Shown here: positions 22,362 through 32,231 of the stretch, one piece after another
How the letters are laid out: every line of letters starts with the position of its first letter
How positions within the stretch are numbered: position 1 is the stretch's first letter
Assembly: GCA_002077045.2 (NCBI GenBank)
Contig: KZ111151.1
Location: 1,207,438 to 1,269,084 of the forward strand
Reading direction: 5' to 3'
From: Rachicladosporium sp. CCFEE 5018
Taxonomy: Eukaryota; Ascomycota; Dothideomycetes; Cladosporiales; Cladosporiaceae
DNA length: 61,647 bases
Made by a program: the position numbers and the translations under genes
The notes under the pieces: model-generated
Databases searched by the model: none
Seen by the model: the letters and a program-made list of their open reading frames with translations, nothing else
Told to the model about the DNA's origin: nothing

Positions 22362-23239
22362 CTACAGTATTGACTCTGCTGGCATAAGATTCCTCCACTT
22401 CTCCGCCGAGTGTGAATTCGCCCAAGCTAGCACTTCCTTGTGGTCAACGCACTGATGGCTCGTTCCCCAGCCTGCGCCCAGCTCGGTCTTCCCCTCCAAC
22501 GTCGTATCACCAGCGCAGATGATGGCTTGTCGGATGTAGTCAAAGCAGTGTGCGGCATGATGGGCAACCTCCTTCGTAAGGTTGACGCCACCGTAGCCGG
22601 ACTGGAAGTGCTGCACGAGGTACGACTAGGTGGGCTGATCAGCAATTTTGTCCTGCGTTGCAAGCAACCTTCCTTCACTTACCAGACAGTGTAGCTGATG
22701 GAACATGGAGATCATGTATCCCGGACCTTCTTCCATGCGGTTCAGTCGCACCGTGTACGGCTCCTTCAGGTCATTCCACGACTCCCAATCCGGCATGCTC
22801 ACATAACCTCTCGCGGCTGTTGAAGAATCTGTCAGCCTTGCATGCCTGACCTTTCCTGAAGGAACGACTCACCTGAGCTCAAGGGAATCCACTGGTGTAG
22901 CGTGTGTGCAGTGGTGTCTGCATCCGCGAACATATCTTCATTGAGAAGTGTAAAGTTTTGCACGAATGGTACCGGCTTGCGCGACCCTACGAGGTACTTA
23001 GCTCTCGCCTACTACACAGACTGCGATCACGTACACGTGGGCACCGGTGTGTGTCTGTCATCCTCGCTATGTTGCCTTCGATACGCGCTTTGGAACAGCA
23101 GAACGACTACGAGCAACACCAGCAGTGCCTCGCCGCCTATACGCAGATAGCCCAGCGTCTTCGACCTGTGCTCAGTAGGTGCCTCCTTCGTTGGGCCGTC
23201 ATCGTGATCGAGGAAGCTGTCCTTCTCCTCTTCGCTCAT
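22362..23239 (-). CDS. UstYa-like (DUF3328) oxidase
   Basis: Four exons (23239-23035, 22986-22873, 22816-22683, 22625-22362) with introns of 48, 56 and 57 nt; 238 residues. A short acidic cytosolic N-terminus is followed by one membrane helix (about residues 33-52, EALLVLLVVVLLF). A luminal domain follows with ARGYVSMPDW and the two HxxHC motifs that define the family: HQLHC at the end of exon 3 and HAAHCFDYIRQ in exon 4. UstYa proteins catalyse oxidative cyclisation or dehydrogenation in dikaritin RiPP and other fungal metabolite pathways. The start codon was chosen because 17 upstream in-frame codons lack the family pattern. No precursor peptide or tyrosinase lies next to it. Confidence 0.9.
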
Positions 23240-24203
23240 ACTGTGTGTAAACTTTGACGAAAACGGCAACGCAACATTCACTTGCAGCACTTCAGTGTCG
23301 ATGACGCAACAAATGGCACTGTACAGAACGAAGTGCTAGAGCACAGCACGACGACAAGACACGGACTGCGGAACTCGCCTGTCATGGCACGGAGTGCAGT
23401 GCGAGATGAGAGCGTTTCAGCCAGTCTGGGGAGCATATTTAGCCTGTTTGGCGGATGTACCCGCGCTAACTCGAAACAATCGCGGATCGCATAGCGCCGA
23501 CTACACGCTTGGCTCGCACTACAACGCTGCGTGACCTGAATCAATCTATTCTGCAGATGTGGCCTAGGCCTCGAGCTCGGGTAACAGCACCGGATCTTGT
23601 GGGTTAGGTGATCGCATCGCGTCGGATGTGAGCTTTAGTCATGCTCTATCCATCCGACTTGGCTCTGCATGGCTGGCGATCTTCTCGCCAGATCGCAGCT
23701 ATGCAGTAACGCGGCTGATGAATGCCGACGCGTCGACAAAGAAGCTCTGCAAGCAATGTCAAGCGAATGCGCCAAAACCGCTATACACTACCCTCGTATT
23801 ATTACGCCATCTAGAGTGCCGAGCACTACCGGCCGGGTGAACAACGATCCCTTGCTGTCATCCGCCCAGACTCAACTCCAGACAAGCTAGAGAAGCCCGC
23901 GCGACAAGCATTGGCCGATCCTTGGAGCGCGGCTTGTGAACGCCCCCCGATCGTGGTTTCATGACTCCACTACCACTGTCGTGCACGAGACGAATTGCAC
24001 TTTCAATCAGGAGGAAGACCAACTAGTAAGGCACCAGCAAAGTAAGCAATCTTTCCCCGGGTAAAGCATTGGCGTCGATTTCAGGAACGAGGAGAGTATA
24101 TATGTTCCAAGAACTCCCTCTCCATCAATCCCATGATCATTACTCTCATTCATTCACTTCCGATCAACAAGTTCATCCAGCTACCACTCCTTCCATCTTC
24201 AAC
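23240..24203. promoter_or_regulatory. Divergent promoter between UstYa-like and xylanase genes
   Basis: 964 bp between start codons on opposite strands. Near the xylanase there is a TATATAT at 24097-24103, about 100 bp before its ATG, followed by a C/T-rich leader. A CreA-type SYGGRG site (CCGGGG, minus strand) is at 24055-24060. Confidence 0.45.
23438..23444 (-). promoter_or_regulatory. Possible XlnR/Xyr1 site GGCTAAA
   Basis: The heptamer GGCTAAA on the minus strand equals the described Aspergillus XlnR site. It is about 760 bp upstream of the xylanase ATG, farther than usual, and a 7-mer can occur by chance, so this is only suggestive. Confidence 0.25.
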
Positions 24204-24964
24204 ATGAAGTTCACATTCGGTCTTGCCGCCCTTCTGGGTGCCACCGCTGTCGTTGCCAGCCCGATCGCCGTTGAGACGGTCGAGACTGCCATCGAGAAGC
24301 GCAACCCGGAGAACATCAATTATGTTCAGAACTACAACGGTGGTGCCGCTCAGTTCACGAGCAACCTCGGTGCTGGCACCTTCTCCGCCAAGTGGAACGG
24401 CAACACCGACATCGTCGTCGGTGTAGGTTGGTCGACTGGTGCTGCCCGGTAAGGCTACGATTCACACGATATTGCTTGACTCCTCACTGACAGTTGCAAT
24501 CAGCACCATCAAGTACACCTCCAGCTACAGCCCAGGTAGCTCCGGCTCGTACCTTACCGTCTACGGCTGGGTCAACTCTCCCCAGGCTGAGGTTCGTTGC
24601 GTTCCCGTTCTGTCTCTGAAACTCCGGCCACTGACTCCGTCTACAGTACTACATCGTCGAGTCTTACGGTGGCTTCAACCCGTGCTCCAGCGGTGTCACC
24701 CAGCGCGGCTCCGTCACCTCCGATGGTGCCTCGTACACCATGTGCACCGACACCCGCACCAACCAGCCATCCATCACCGGTACCTCCACCTTCACCCAGT
24801 ACTGGTCCGTCCGCAACAGCAAGCGCACCAGCGGTACCGTCACGGTTGCCAACCACTTCAACGCCTGGTCCAAGTTTGGCTTTGCCAACCGCAACTTCAA
24901 CTTCCAGGTCATGGCTATCGAGGCTTTCTCGGGCTCCGGCAGCGGTAACGTCCAGATCCAGTAG
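24204..24964 (+). CDS. Secreted GH11 endo-1,4-beta-xylanase
   Basis: Exons 24204-24448, 24504-24591 and 24647-24964 with two 55-nt introns; 216 residues. A signal peptide (to about residue 19) is followed by a short propeptide ending in Lys-Arg (VETAIEKR), a Kex2 site. The GH11 jelly-roll is recognisable: the first catalytic Glu in YYIVES (about E116) and the second in MAIEAFSGSG (about E203), with YGW and SYGGFNPCSSG between. The acid/base strand normally reads ATEGY, so AIEAF is a variant. It hydrolyses xylan outside the cell. The start is placed after the TATA box rather than at an in-frame upstream Met. Confidence 0.92.
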
Positions 24965-25607
24965 ATGCTCGTCTCGAGTATCATGGACAATAGGAGACAA
25001 GGGGTTGAGGAGAGGTGGGCTTGTTGAGCGACTGAGTCGCATTCACTGAAAATGTTCTTGCCTGGGGCAGAGAACGGGGAAAGTCGATAGTGACACACAA
25101 TTGATCTTTGTACCCTTGACTCCATTACAATGTGTTTCACAATTTGCTGCGCTTTGTTGAAGCACGAGCGGTGTTCCTGCATTAGCGCCGTTCATAGCTG
25201 TACCAGAATGTAGATCGTGAGCAACTGCATCCTTGGGCAACTTTCGACCTTCAGACTTCATGATGGCAGGCTATATCTCGTGAGTACAGTAACGACGCGC
25301 AGCTGACAGATATTACCCTGTGGACAGAAGTCCGAATGTGGCCTAATGGGCCATGGTTCCTAGCAAGGATCTGGAAGTGCGTTCAGATCTGGACTCGGAG
25401 CAATACAGTGAAAGGAGTGTCTTGACTGACCTGTATCGATCGCAGTACGGCATTAAACGTATGAGACGGGACCATGATGCAAATGCTACATCGCAGGCAC
25501 TTTAGACAACATGAACGCTATTAGTGCTAAGCACGGCGGTTTGGCGCTCTCCGTACTTTAGAGTGAAGGCAGTACAGCATGGTCGTTTCCCAGCCTACAG
25601 GCTCGGT
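24965..25607. other. Convergent intergenic region
   Basis: This lies between the 3' ends of the xylanase and the GH5 gene. No gene was recognised. Confidence 0.5.
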
Positions 25608-27059
25608 TTATCTTCCGGACATCGCCGCTACCCAGGGTTTCCACCACTTCTCGATGCCCTCCTCGAAGTTCCACCCATTCCAGTCATAGTTCCCCAGCGC
25701 CCACGTGTTACCTACTCCTTGGGCACCGCTTCGGATCCGATAGCTTCCCGCCAAACTCCAGACGGCCCAGCTGATGTTATGCGCCGTCGTGAAGTTTCGA
25801 AGACAGCCCTGGAGTGTATCGTTGAAGAGAGTCGCGTCTTGAGCTGATCCGAACTCGGACAAGATGACAGGCGTCTGTCGTACAGCTGGAGTGCAGTCGT
25901 TGGTGAGGTTGCAAGCCGCCGGTGCATCGATACGCAGAGCATTGAAGCCATTTCGGTAGAGCTCTGCTTCGATGATTGGACACTCGCCGGTGTCGAGATC
26001 CTCGGACATGCTGTAGAGATGCAACTCATACACGACCTTGTCAGCCCACGCATGGTCGCTGAGATTGAAGTACAGCGGCTCTCGGCGATACCTATCGCGG
26101 ATGGCATCAGCTTTGTAAGCCGGTGCGGTGTTGAGATTGAGTCCAGTAGTGAGAGCGGATAGATCTTGATCGTACTGCATACCGGACCAGGTCACTAGGA
26201 TATCAGGGTTCACACTGTGAATTGCATCCGTTGCAGCAGTGTTGTTGCCAACAAGCGTCACCCAGTTGTAGTCCTGCGTCACACCTGTGGTGGTGTTGAT
26301 TGCCCGACGAAGCTCGTTCCGGAGTGACATTCAGACGACATTCGGATGCCGAGTCGCCCAGTTCGCAACGTATTGGAGTCCACGCTTCCAGTCATCGACG
26401 GGGAAGTTATAGTCGTCGAACCAGGCATTACCATCCGTGTTATTGCAGCACCACTGCGCTCGCCCAACGTGCACATCAGGATGAATGTAGATTTCGCGCT
26501 CAGCCGCTGCCGTTGCAATGGCATCCCAGACCTCAAAGCGGGTCGTATCCTTAGTCCAGCCTGGATTCTTGGCCACCATCTCCTTGGTGACTTTGGTCCC
26601 GTTGGCGTATTCTAGGCCGTTGATCATCGCTACTTCGAGCGGTACATCGGCACCGTCGCGCTCGTAGATCTGGTCTACTGCTTGGATGGCGTATGTCAAT
26701 CTGATGAAATTGAAGCCCACGCTCTTGATCTGGTCAAGTATCGCCTCCACGCTGCTCCACTCGAGACCTTCGGGAACCATCGTCTCGCCACTGCCAGGCC
26801 AATTGACACCAGCCCATGTTACCGCATCGCCTTTAGCGTTGACAATCTCTCGCCCTTTGGTTGATAACGGAGTATAAGGCCAAGCACTGCCGCTCGTCTC
26901 ACGACGGGGCCTCATACCATTGCTGCCCAGCAGGGGGACGTGGTAGCTGGACACCAAGCTACACCATGCGAACGCAAGGGAAGTCCAGATTACCAATTGG
27001 GGCGCCATTGTGGTCGCTGATTTGCAAGGAGACGGTGAGATGGGTACATGCCTGGACAC
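25608..27059 (-). pseudogene. GH5 glycoside hydrolase interrupted by one in-frame stop
   Basis: One frame runs through 484 codons with a single internal TGA at 26331-26333. The N-terminal half has a signal peptide from the second Met (27008; LVIWTSLAFAWCSLVSS) and GH5 barrel elements (TWAGVNWPG, FNFIRLTYA, IHPDVHV). The TGA falls directly before MSLRNEL, which holds the catalytic acid/base Asn-Glu pair, where relatives read NVV-x-MxLRNEL. The second half is intact, with the nucleophile Glu in VILSEFGS. An intron cannot remove the stop without losing catalytic residues. So this is a very recent nonsense mutation, a base-call error, or a readthrough case. The intact enzyme would be a secreted cellulase- or glucanase-type GH5; the subfamily is unknown. 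Confidence 0.8.
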
Positions 27060-27753
27060 TTGGCGATGGCCATCGTTTGTACCTCATCACTGTGAACTCA
27101 TGTCGGCTCCACGAAGCGTCACTCCAGTGCGGAGACGCCTTGGCTACCCCATCCAAGTCGCTGGCTTGTGGATCTCTAGGTCCGCATACGATGCCTGATG
27201 GAGTGAGATTGGACTGCGCGGCTCCACGTCGCATTTTGTTAATGTGACGTCGCAGGACAGTAGGTTTTCGGGTAATCACAGGCCGAGATTAGGATGCCGA
27301 CTTCACCTTACGAGTAAGTGTAAATTGTTCGGCTTTTGTCCTGCGATTGCGAGTTCTCGATACCGCTATTTGAATCAGTCTCAGCTCATCTCATTGAAAT
27401 GGATGACGTGACACCGCTGCTGGTCACCGCACCGCGAGAAGATCATAAAGTTCAAAGTCTTGAGAGGCGCTTCCGAGATACTACGTAGCAGTGATTGTTC
27501 CCGTCATTGTGTTGTTATCTCTATCACAACAAGATATAATTCAAGACCGATGCAAGATCGGAATAGGCCTCGGGCATGAAATGCATTGGTCTTTACGACT
27601 GCTAGCCAAGCCGCGAATGCAACGGCCATGCAATAACGGTGTGGACTGTGAGTGTTGATATGTACACAGAACGAGTGGATATCATTCAGACAGCCGCCAG
27701 AGCTTCGAGCGCGACCACTTTCTAATGTATAAGGCCATGCCTCCCGCAATACT
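27060..27753. other. Intergenic region, no gene seen
   Basis: About 690 bp, 5' of the GH5 gene and 3' of the membrane-protein gene. No domain-bearing frame. Confidence 0.5.
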
Positions 27754-29297
27754 TTATTCGTACCGCACACTGAACGCCTGCGTCTTCGATATGTGCATGT
27801 CATCCTCCAGCCCGCTGGGGCGCTTCAGTCCCTGGCCAACAGACGCCCTGTGATTGACCCTGTCCGGTCGCAGAGCCATGTCCGGCTTATGTATAAGATC
27901 TTGCTCGTCTTCAGACCCGACACTTCTCTGCTGGACGATCACATGCTTCTCGTCCTTGCCGCCTTGCGACCTCGCAGCGCTGAGCTCGTAGTAGGCACGA
28001 GAGCTCTTCGGCCCGGTGCCGAAGCCCATCGGAGCTGCATTCGAGCCTGCCTTGCTGACGAAGTAGCCGGAGTGGAAGGGTCGGAGGAATGGCTTCAGAC
28101 AGGTTATGGAGGCGAGAATAAATGCGACCTGCAGTGCGGCTTCGGTGAACAACATTGCTGTCTTGCTCGGTGAGTCGGGATCTGTGTTTCGCTTTGGTGA
28201 TAGGTTCCAGAGCCGAAGGACCACCAGTGGAACGACGCTTCTCGTAGTCAGTATGTACCCTATCTGTTGCAGGCTGGGCGGTAGCTTACCCCAGACGGCA
28301 TGCAAAGATGGCGACAACGGCCATACGTTTCCCAAGTGGCATCTGCAAGCCCCAAATGAGGTACACACACAGTGCAAACGTGCTGAGATCCATCACAACA
28401 CCAACAGCTTCGACTATGACCCATCGTACCCACTGTCGTAGGGTCAGCGATTCATGCGACACTCTGCCTGGACAAAGGTACACTTACCATTGCCGACGAT
28501 CCGTCGAGCGTCTTCCAGGGCTCCGCCAGCGGCGCCCGCAATGCAACGATAAAGACCGACGCAGCTGTCCAGACGCCAAATGCGGTCGAGAAGCCATAGG
28601 CCAAGCGGATGTTGCCTTGATCACGAGTGAGGAAACGTCCCGTGAAGAAGCTTGTCGATACTCTGGTCAAGCCAACAGCGATCGCATACATCATCTGGCC
28701 GGCGAACAGAGCCTAAGAACAAGAGTCGTCAGTTTTCATTCGATTATGTAACTCGTACCGTCGATCTCGTTTGGTCGGGCACTCTTTCGCGTCTGCCAGC
28801 ACCTGAGATGTAGTGCCGTGCGAGAGTGAACATTGTTCGTAGCAATGCAAACACTACTTTCTCAAAGTCTCACTCTTGTACTGGCAGCATGCTGCTGTCG
28901 CGGCAAGGTCGATGGTGTCTCTGGCAAGACTAGCATGTACTCTGAGAAGCAGTGCCAACTCACCTTGTGAACTTTGGAACGATCACCTGCGTGCAGTTCC
29001 GACCACCGGTTGCCATATCCACTGTGAATCGCCGACGTGATGCATATCACATAGGCCAATGCCGCTACCTGAACGGACACTGCTTAGTGATGTCCCACCT
29101 CCGTCAAGCATTTGCAGCCTTACCAGTGATGCCGAGATGGCTGTGTCGTCCGCACCCCACTTGTCGCCTTTCCCAACTTTGGCCCATATTCGGACAGCAT
29201 ATGTGAGGGCCGCCCAGAGAAACAGTAGTATGGTCACAGTGGTCAATCCGGGAGCAGTGTTACCGGTTCCAACCGTTGCTGGCGCGGCATCAGCCAT
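27754..29297 (-). CDS. PTH11/rhodopsin-type seven-helix membrane protein
   Basis: Five exons (29297-29124, 29068-28964, 28712-28488, 28432-28290, 28237-27754) with introns of 55, 251, 55 and 52 nt; 376 residues. The helices are spread over the exons: TTVTILLFLWAALTYAVRIW, AALAYVICITSAIHSG, ALFAGQMMYAIAVGLTRVS, then STAFGVWTAASVFIVA, MDLSTFALCVYLIWGL and a last pair before a hydrophilic tail with basic and acidic residues. The pattern GxTRVSxSFF after helix 3 is typical of the fungal rhodopsin-like DUF family that includes PTH11-related receptors. It may sense external signals; no CFEM domain is present. The 251-nt intron is unusually long for this window and could hide an error. Confidence 0.75.
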
Positions 29298-30962
29298 TGG
29301 AGTTGCGTGACGAGGAGTCCGCGAGGTAGAAAACTGGACGTAGTCGCATTAAGCCTCATAACAAGGTGGACATCCGCTCAACAAGCTACAAAAATGCAGT
29401 GGCGTGCCATGATTGTTGAACACCCCCACATGGATCGCTATCAGTATCCTACAGGCGACTCGCACTCTAAGCACACTGGCGTTCACGCCAGCCAGTCTTC
29501 TTGACAAGCGAAGCTGACTGTCAGGCGATGCTAGTAAAGAGCAGGGGTCAATAGCACGGCGGCGGGCCGATGATAACCTCATAACAGTTGAGTTCGCGAC
29601 ATCTAACCGATACAAATCAGAAGTAGATGGACCAGGGGTGAGGCGCACGGCTAGCGGAGAGCGAGACATCTCAGCGGTGTCAGTATTCCTCCATGCGCGC
29701 TTGAGGCCTCGGCGAGGAAGCCGGCGATGCGGCTACGAATCCCATGGTGGTCGGAGAGCGGACCTGCGCAAGCGTCCGAATGTACCAAGTCCTGCAATCG
29801 CACCATGGGAAAGCGAGAGTGCAGATGAGAGAGCAATACCCAATAAGCTTTGCCGTTGAGGTGTCGCAATCACACGTGGACTGGGAGCGATGAGACCGCG
29901 ATTGGTGGATGTTCCTGTGTCGCAAAGCAAACATGTGCGCCATGTTCCAGAACCTGAGAGGCCGGGTATTGTCCGTGCATGTTTGACAGCTTCATCTACC
30001 GACCTCGGGGCAAAATGCGATGAACCTCGTTTGTGCTGCGGGAGTACGCACTGACTCGAGTCGCGAAGCAAAGGGTATGAGTACGCGATGCGGAGGCGTT
30101 ACTGATACATGTACCTGTGCCGTGGGCCCCCGAAGCACATGCAATGCTACATCGCGGCTGACATCGACGGAGCAGGCAAGGTGCTTGTGCTGTTCATCCG
30201 TGGTATTAATGACTGGCTCATAGTCGCGATGAACAGCCAGAGGGTCTCGAAGAAGTTCATTGGAAGTGTCAGAGATCAGACCAGTGGGATCGGGTAGAGG
30301 AGTGGGATGCACCCCACGGTGTGCTATGCAAGCTGCTCGCGGCTGGCGGAAGGCGTATCGGTGGCGTGCCTCGATGCAGCGCCCACATGTCTAGATTGCA
30401 GGGCAATATATCTTGCAGCGTGTCATAAAGCGTGCTCTCGGGTGGTGCTCGAAGATGTGGTCCAACTGCCGCGGTCACACAACATCTGCTTTCGGGGTGA
30501 CTCGACACCGCAATCGCTGGACATGGTTTCCGTCTGATGCACAGGACGACAAAAGAAACATTGTTTAGCATTCGGAAGTCCCAATGCCTAAGCGACTCAA
30601 GGTTGGCGGGCATCGCACCCGCAATCTTGTGCACTGGCCGCCGTCTCTTCATCTCTCTTCCCCGTTCGTACCCTGCAGCCCGCTAGCTGCGTCCCGCGGG
30701 TCCAGCCACGAGCACGCTAGACTTCACAACGCATGCCACCATACTCTATGCACGCGAGTAGAGCGGCGCCATACGGTAATCCCTGGCGGTCTCAACAGCA
30801 CGCACGCAAATGGAAGGTAGTGTAGCCGGGCGATCGGCGAGATACTCGCCCTCAACAGCACCCACCTTGAATCTCTTCACCTCTGTCCTGCTGTTCTTTG
30901 AGACCGGTACCTTTCCTACACTTCTAATTCCTTCTCTGTTGTGTCTCCGTCTGTCAGGCAAG
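29298..30962. other. Long region without a convincing gene
   Basis: Several frames of 70-130 codons overlap here, mainly on the minus strand, but none has a recognisable domain, codon pattern or splice chain. A perfect hairpin (GCGGG, 7-nt loop, CCCGC on the minus strand) lies at about 30607-30623; it resembles a tRNA T-arm but no cloverleaf could be built. Confidence 0.4.
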
Positions 30963-31610
30963 ATGCGTGGACCGATGGTTGTTCCCCCGCCAATGGCGCA
31001 TGCCGACGTCGAGGTTGTCGATCACGAAATGGGTATCCGANNNNNNNNNNNNNNNNNNNNNNNNNNNNNNNNNNNNNNNNNNNNNNNNNNNNNNNNNNNN
31101 NNNNNNNNNNNNNNNNNNNNNNNNNNNNNNNNNNNNNNNNTACTCATCGAGCAAGGAGATTGTCCAGAGGCCTACAAGATAGGCTTTGGCAGGAGCAATT
31201 GGTCCCGACAGGTAAGCCGATCAGCGCACCAGGTGCTCGAGAGACTGGGTACACTACGGAATCTCCGCTTCATTCTCCCTCGCTTCGCTGAAGTCGAACG
31301 CAGTGTTCTATCCCTCCCGATAGACACAACCGGCTTCAAGAATCTCTCGATTACCTTCACATCGCTCGGCGTGCCGTTGGAAGAGCGTATGAAGCCGTTC
31401 TGGCTCTATGAGGATGAACGCATGGCAGAGATTGGGAGGACGAGTTGGGCGCAAGAGATCGTGGAGAGCTCGGAGAACACTGCATGGTGTTGGGAGTATA
31501 TTGAGGCGGACGATCGAGGTTTCTACGCTGCCATTGATGGCACGAGATCGTATCAGCACATTCCTGTGCAACGGGCCGAGGACGACAGATTGAAGCAGAT
31601 GATGCAGTAG
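30963..31610 (+). CDS. F-box-like/2EXR-like protein, interrupted by gap
   Basis: The frame starts at MRGPMVVPPP (an upstream in-frame Met at 30810 is less likely) and is broken by 100 Ns. It resumes in a conserved C-terminal half: LERLGTLRNLRFIL, FKNLSITFTSLG, SWAQEIVESS, WCWEYIEADDRGFYAAI. This half is clearly related to the end of the next gene (LQHLRIIVD, FDKLTVTWTSLE, WKWQWLEADEHGCYAGI), so the two are tandem paralogues. Such proteins are common in dothideomycetes with an F-box-like N-terminal LPAELR motif, which would lie in the gap. The function is unknown. Frame continuity across the gap is not assured. Confidence 0.6.
   Translation: MRGPMVVPPPMAHADVEVVDHEMGIRXXXXXXXXXXXXXXXXXXXXXXXXXXXXXXXXXXLIEQGDCPEAYKIGFGRSNWSRQVSRSAHQVLERLGTLRNLRFILPRFAEVERSVLSLPIDTTGFKNLSITFTSLGVPLEERMKPFWLYEDERMAEIGRTSWAQEIVESSENTAWCWEYIEADDRGFYAAIDGTRSYQHIPVQRAEDDRLKQMMQ
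31041..31140. other. Assembly gap, exactly 100 N
   Basis: One hundred unknown bases inside the first 2EXR-like gene. The true size is probably unknown. The missing conserved N-terminal part suggests that several hundred bases are absent. Confidence 0.99.
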
Positions 31611-32231
31611 TAGACTGCTTCTAGTCTCAACTTCTGCGACTGATCGCGCTGTGGCGAGCTGCTGGAGTGCGAAGTAAATGCAGCGCAGGTGACAGGATGG
31701 CGCTGACTCACATTGCTCTACCGCTAAGGCTAGACGTTGTGAGCTGCTGAGTCCAGATCGTCGACTGCCGCGCCTCACTCTCATGGTAGCGAGCTGCTGA
31801 AGTCCAGAGGCTTGATATTGCTCGCTGAGTGGGCCTCCCAGAACGATCGCTGGCTCGATTGGACAGTCCAGCTAGATCCGGGGGGGATCGGCCTAGGCAA
31901 GGGCACTGTAGACTAGCAGTGCAAACCATGAAAAATTACGCAGCTTCTGTGAGCTGATACCCTGTGCTGATCAACCGCTGCTGTGCCTTGGCCTCCTCGG
32001 CTACTCCGGTGGCTCCTATCGAGCTGCAGGAATCTATCTGTTGACATCACGTGCATACTTGTTCCACTTCACTGTGATGATGTGTAGGGCCGTGCACTCA
32101 GAAGCGAGTACTAGCGTGGATTCAGTGACTGAAAGGAACTCCCACGTGAGATCACCACAGTTCCACACCGACACTCATCACAAAACCATCGACTCATCAA
32201 CAGTCCACCGAGTAGAGTCGTCACACTCGAG
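31611..32231. other. Intergenic region between the 2EXR-like paralogues
   Basis: Promoter region of the second paralogue. No gene was recognised. Confidence 0.5.

Noticed and set aside
24069..24203. Upstream in-frame Met for the xylanase
   Set aside because: It would place the TATA-like element inside the coding region and hide the signal peptide; the Met at 24204 starts a normal signal peptide.
28274..28289. A 16-nt intron in the membrane-protein gene
   Set aside because: It would keep the frame but is far too short. A 52-nt intron with a TACTGAC branch site and the same donor also keeps the frame and restores a continuous helix.
29651..30312. Possible degenerate gene on the minus strand
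   Set aside because: Frames such as the 72-codon one at 29651-29869 look somewhat protein-like, but I could not link them into one product or match any family.
30604..30623. tRNA T-arm-like hairpin on the minus strand
   Set aside because: The 5-bp stem and 7-nt loop fit, but no matching acceptor strand, anticodon arm or D-arm was found at the right distances.
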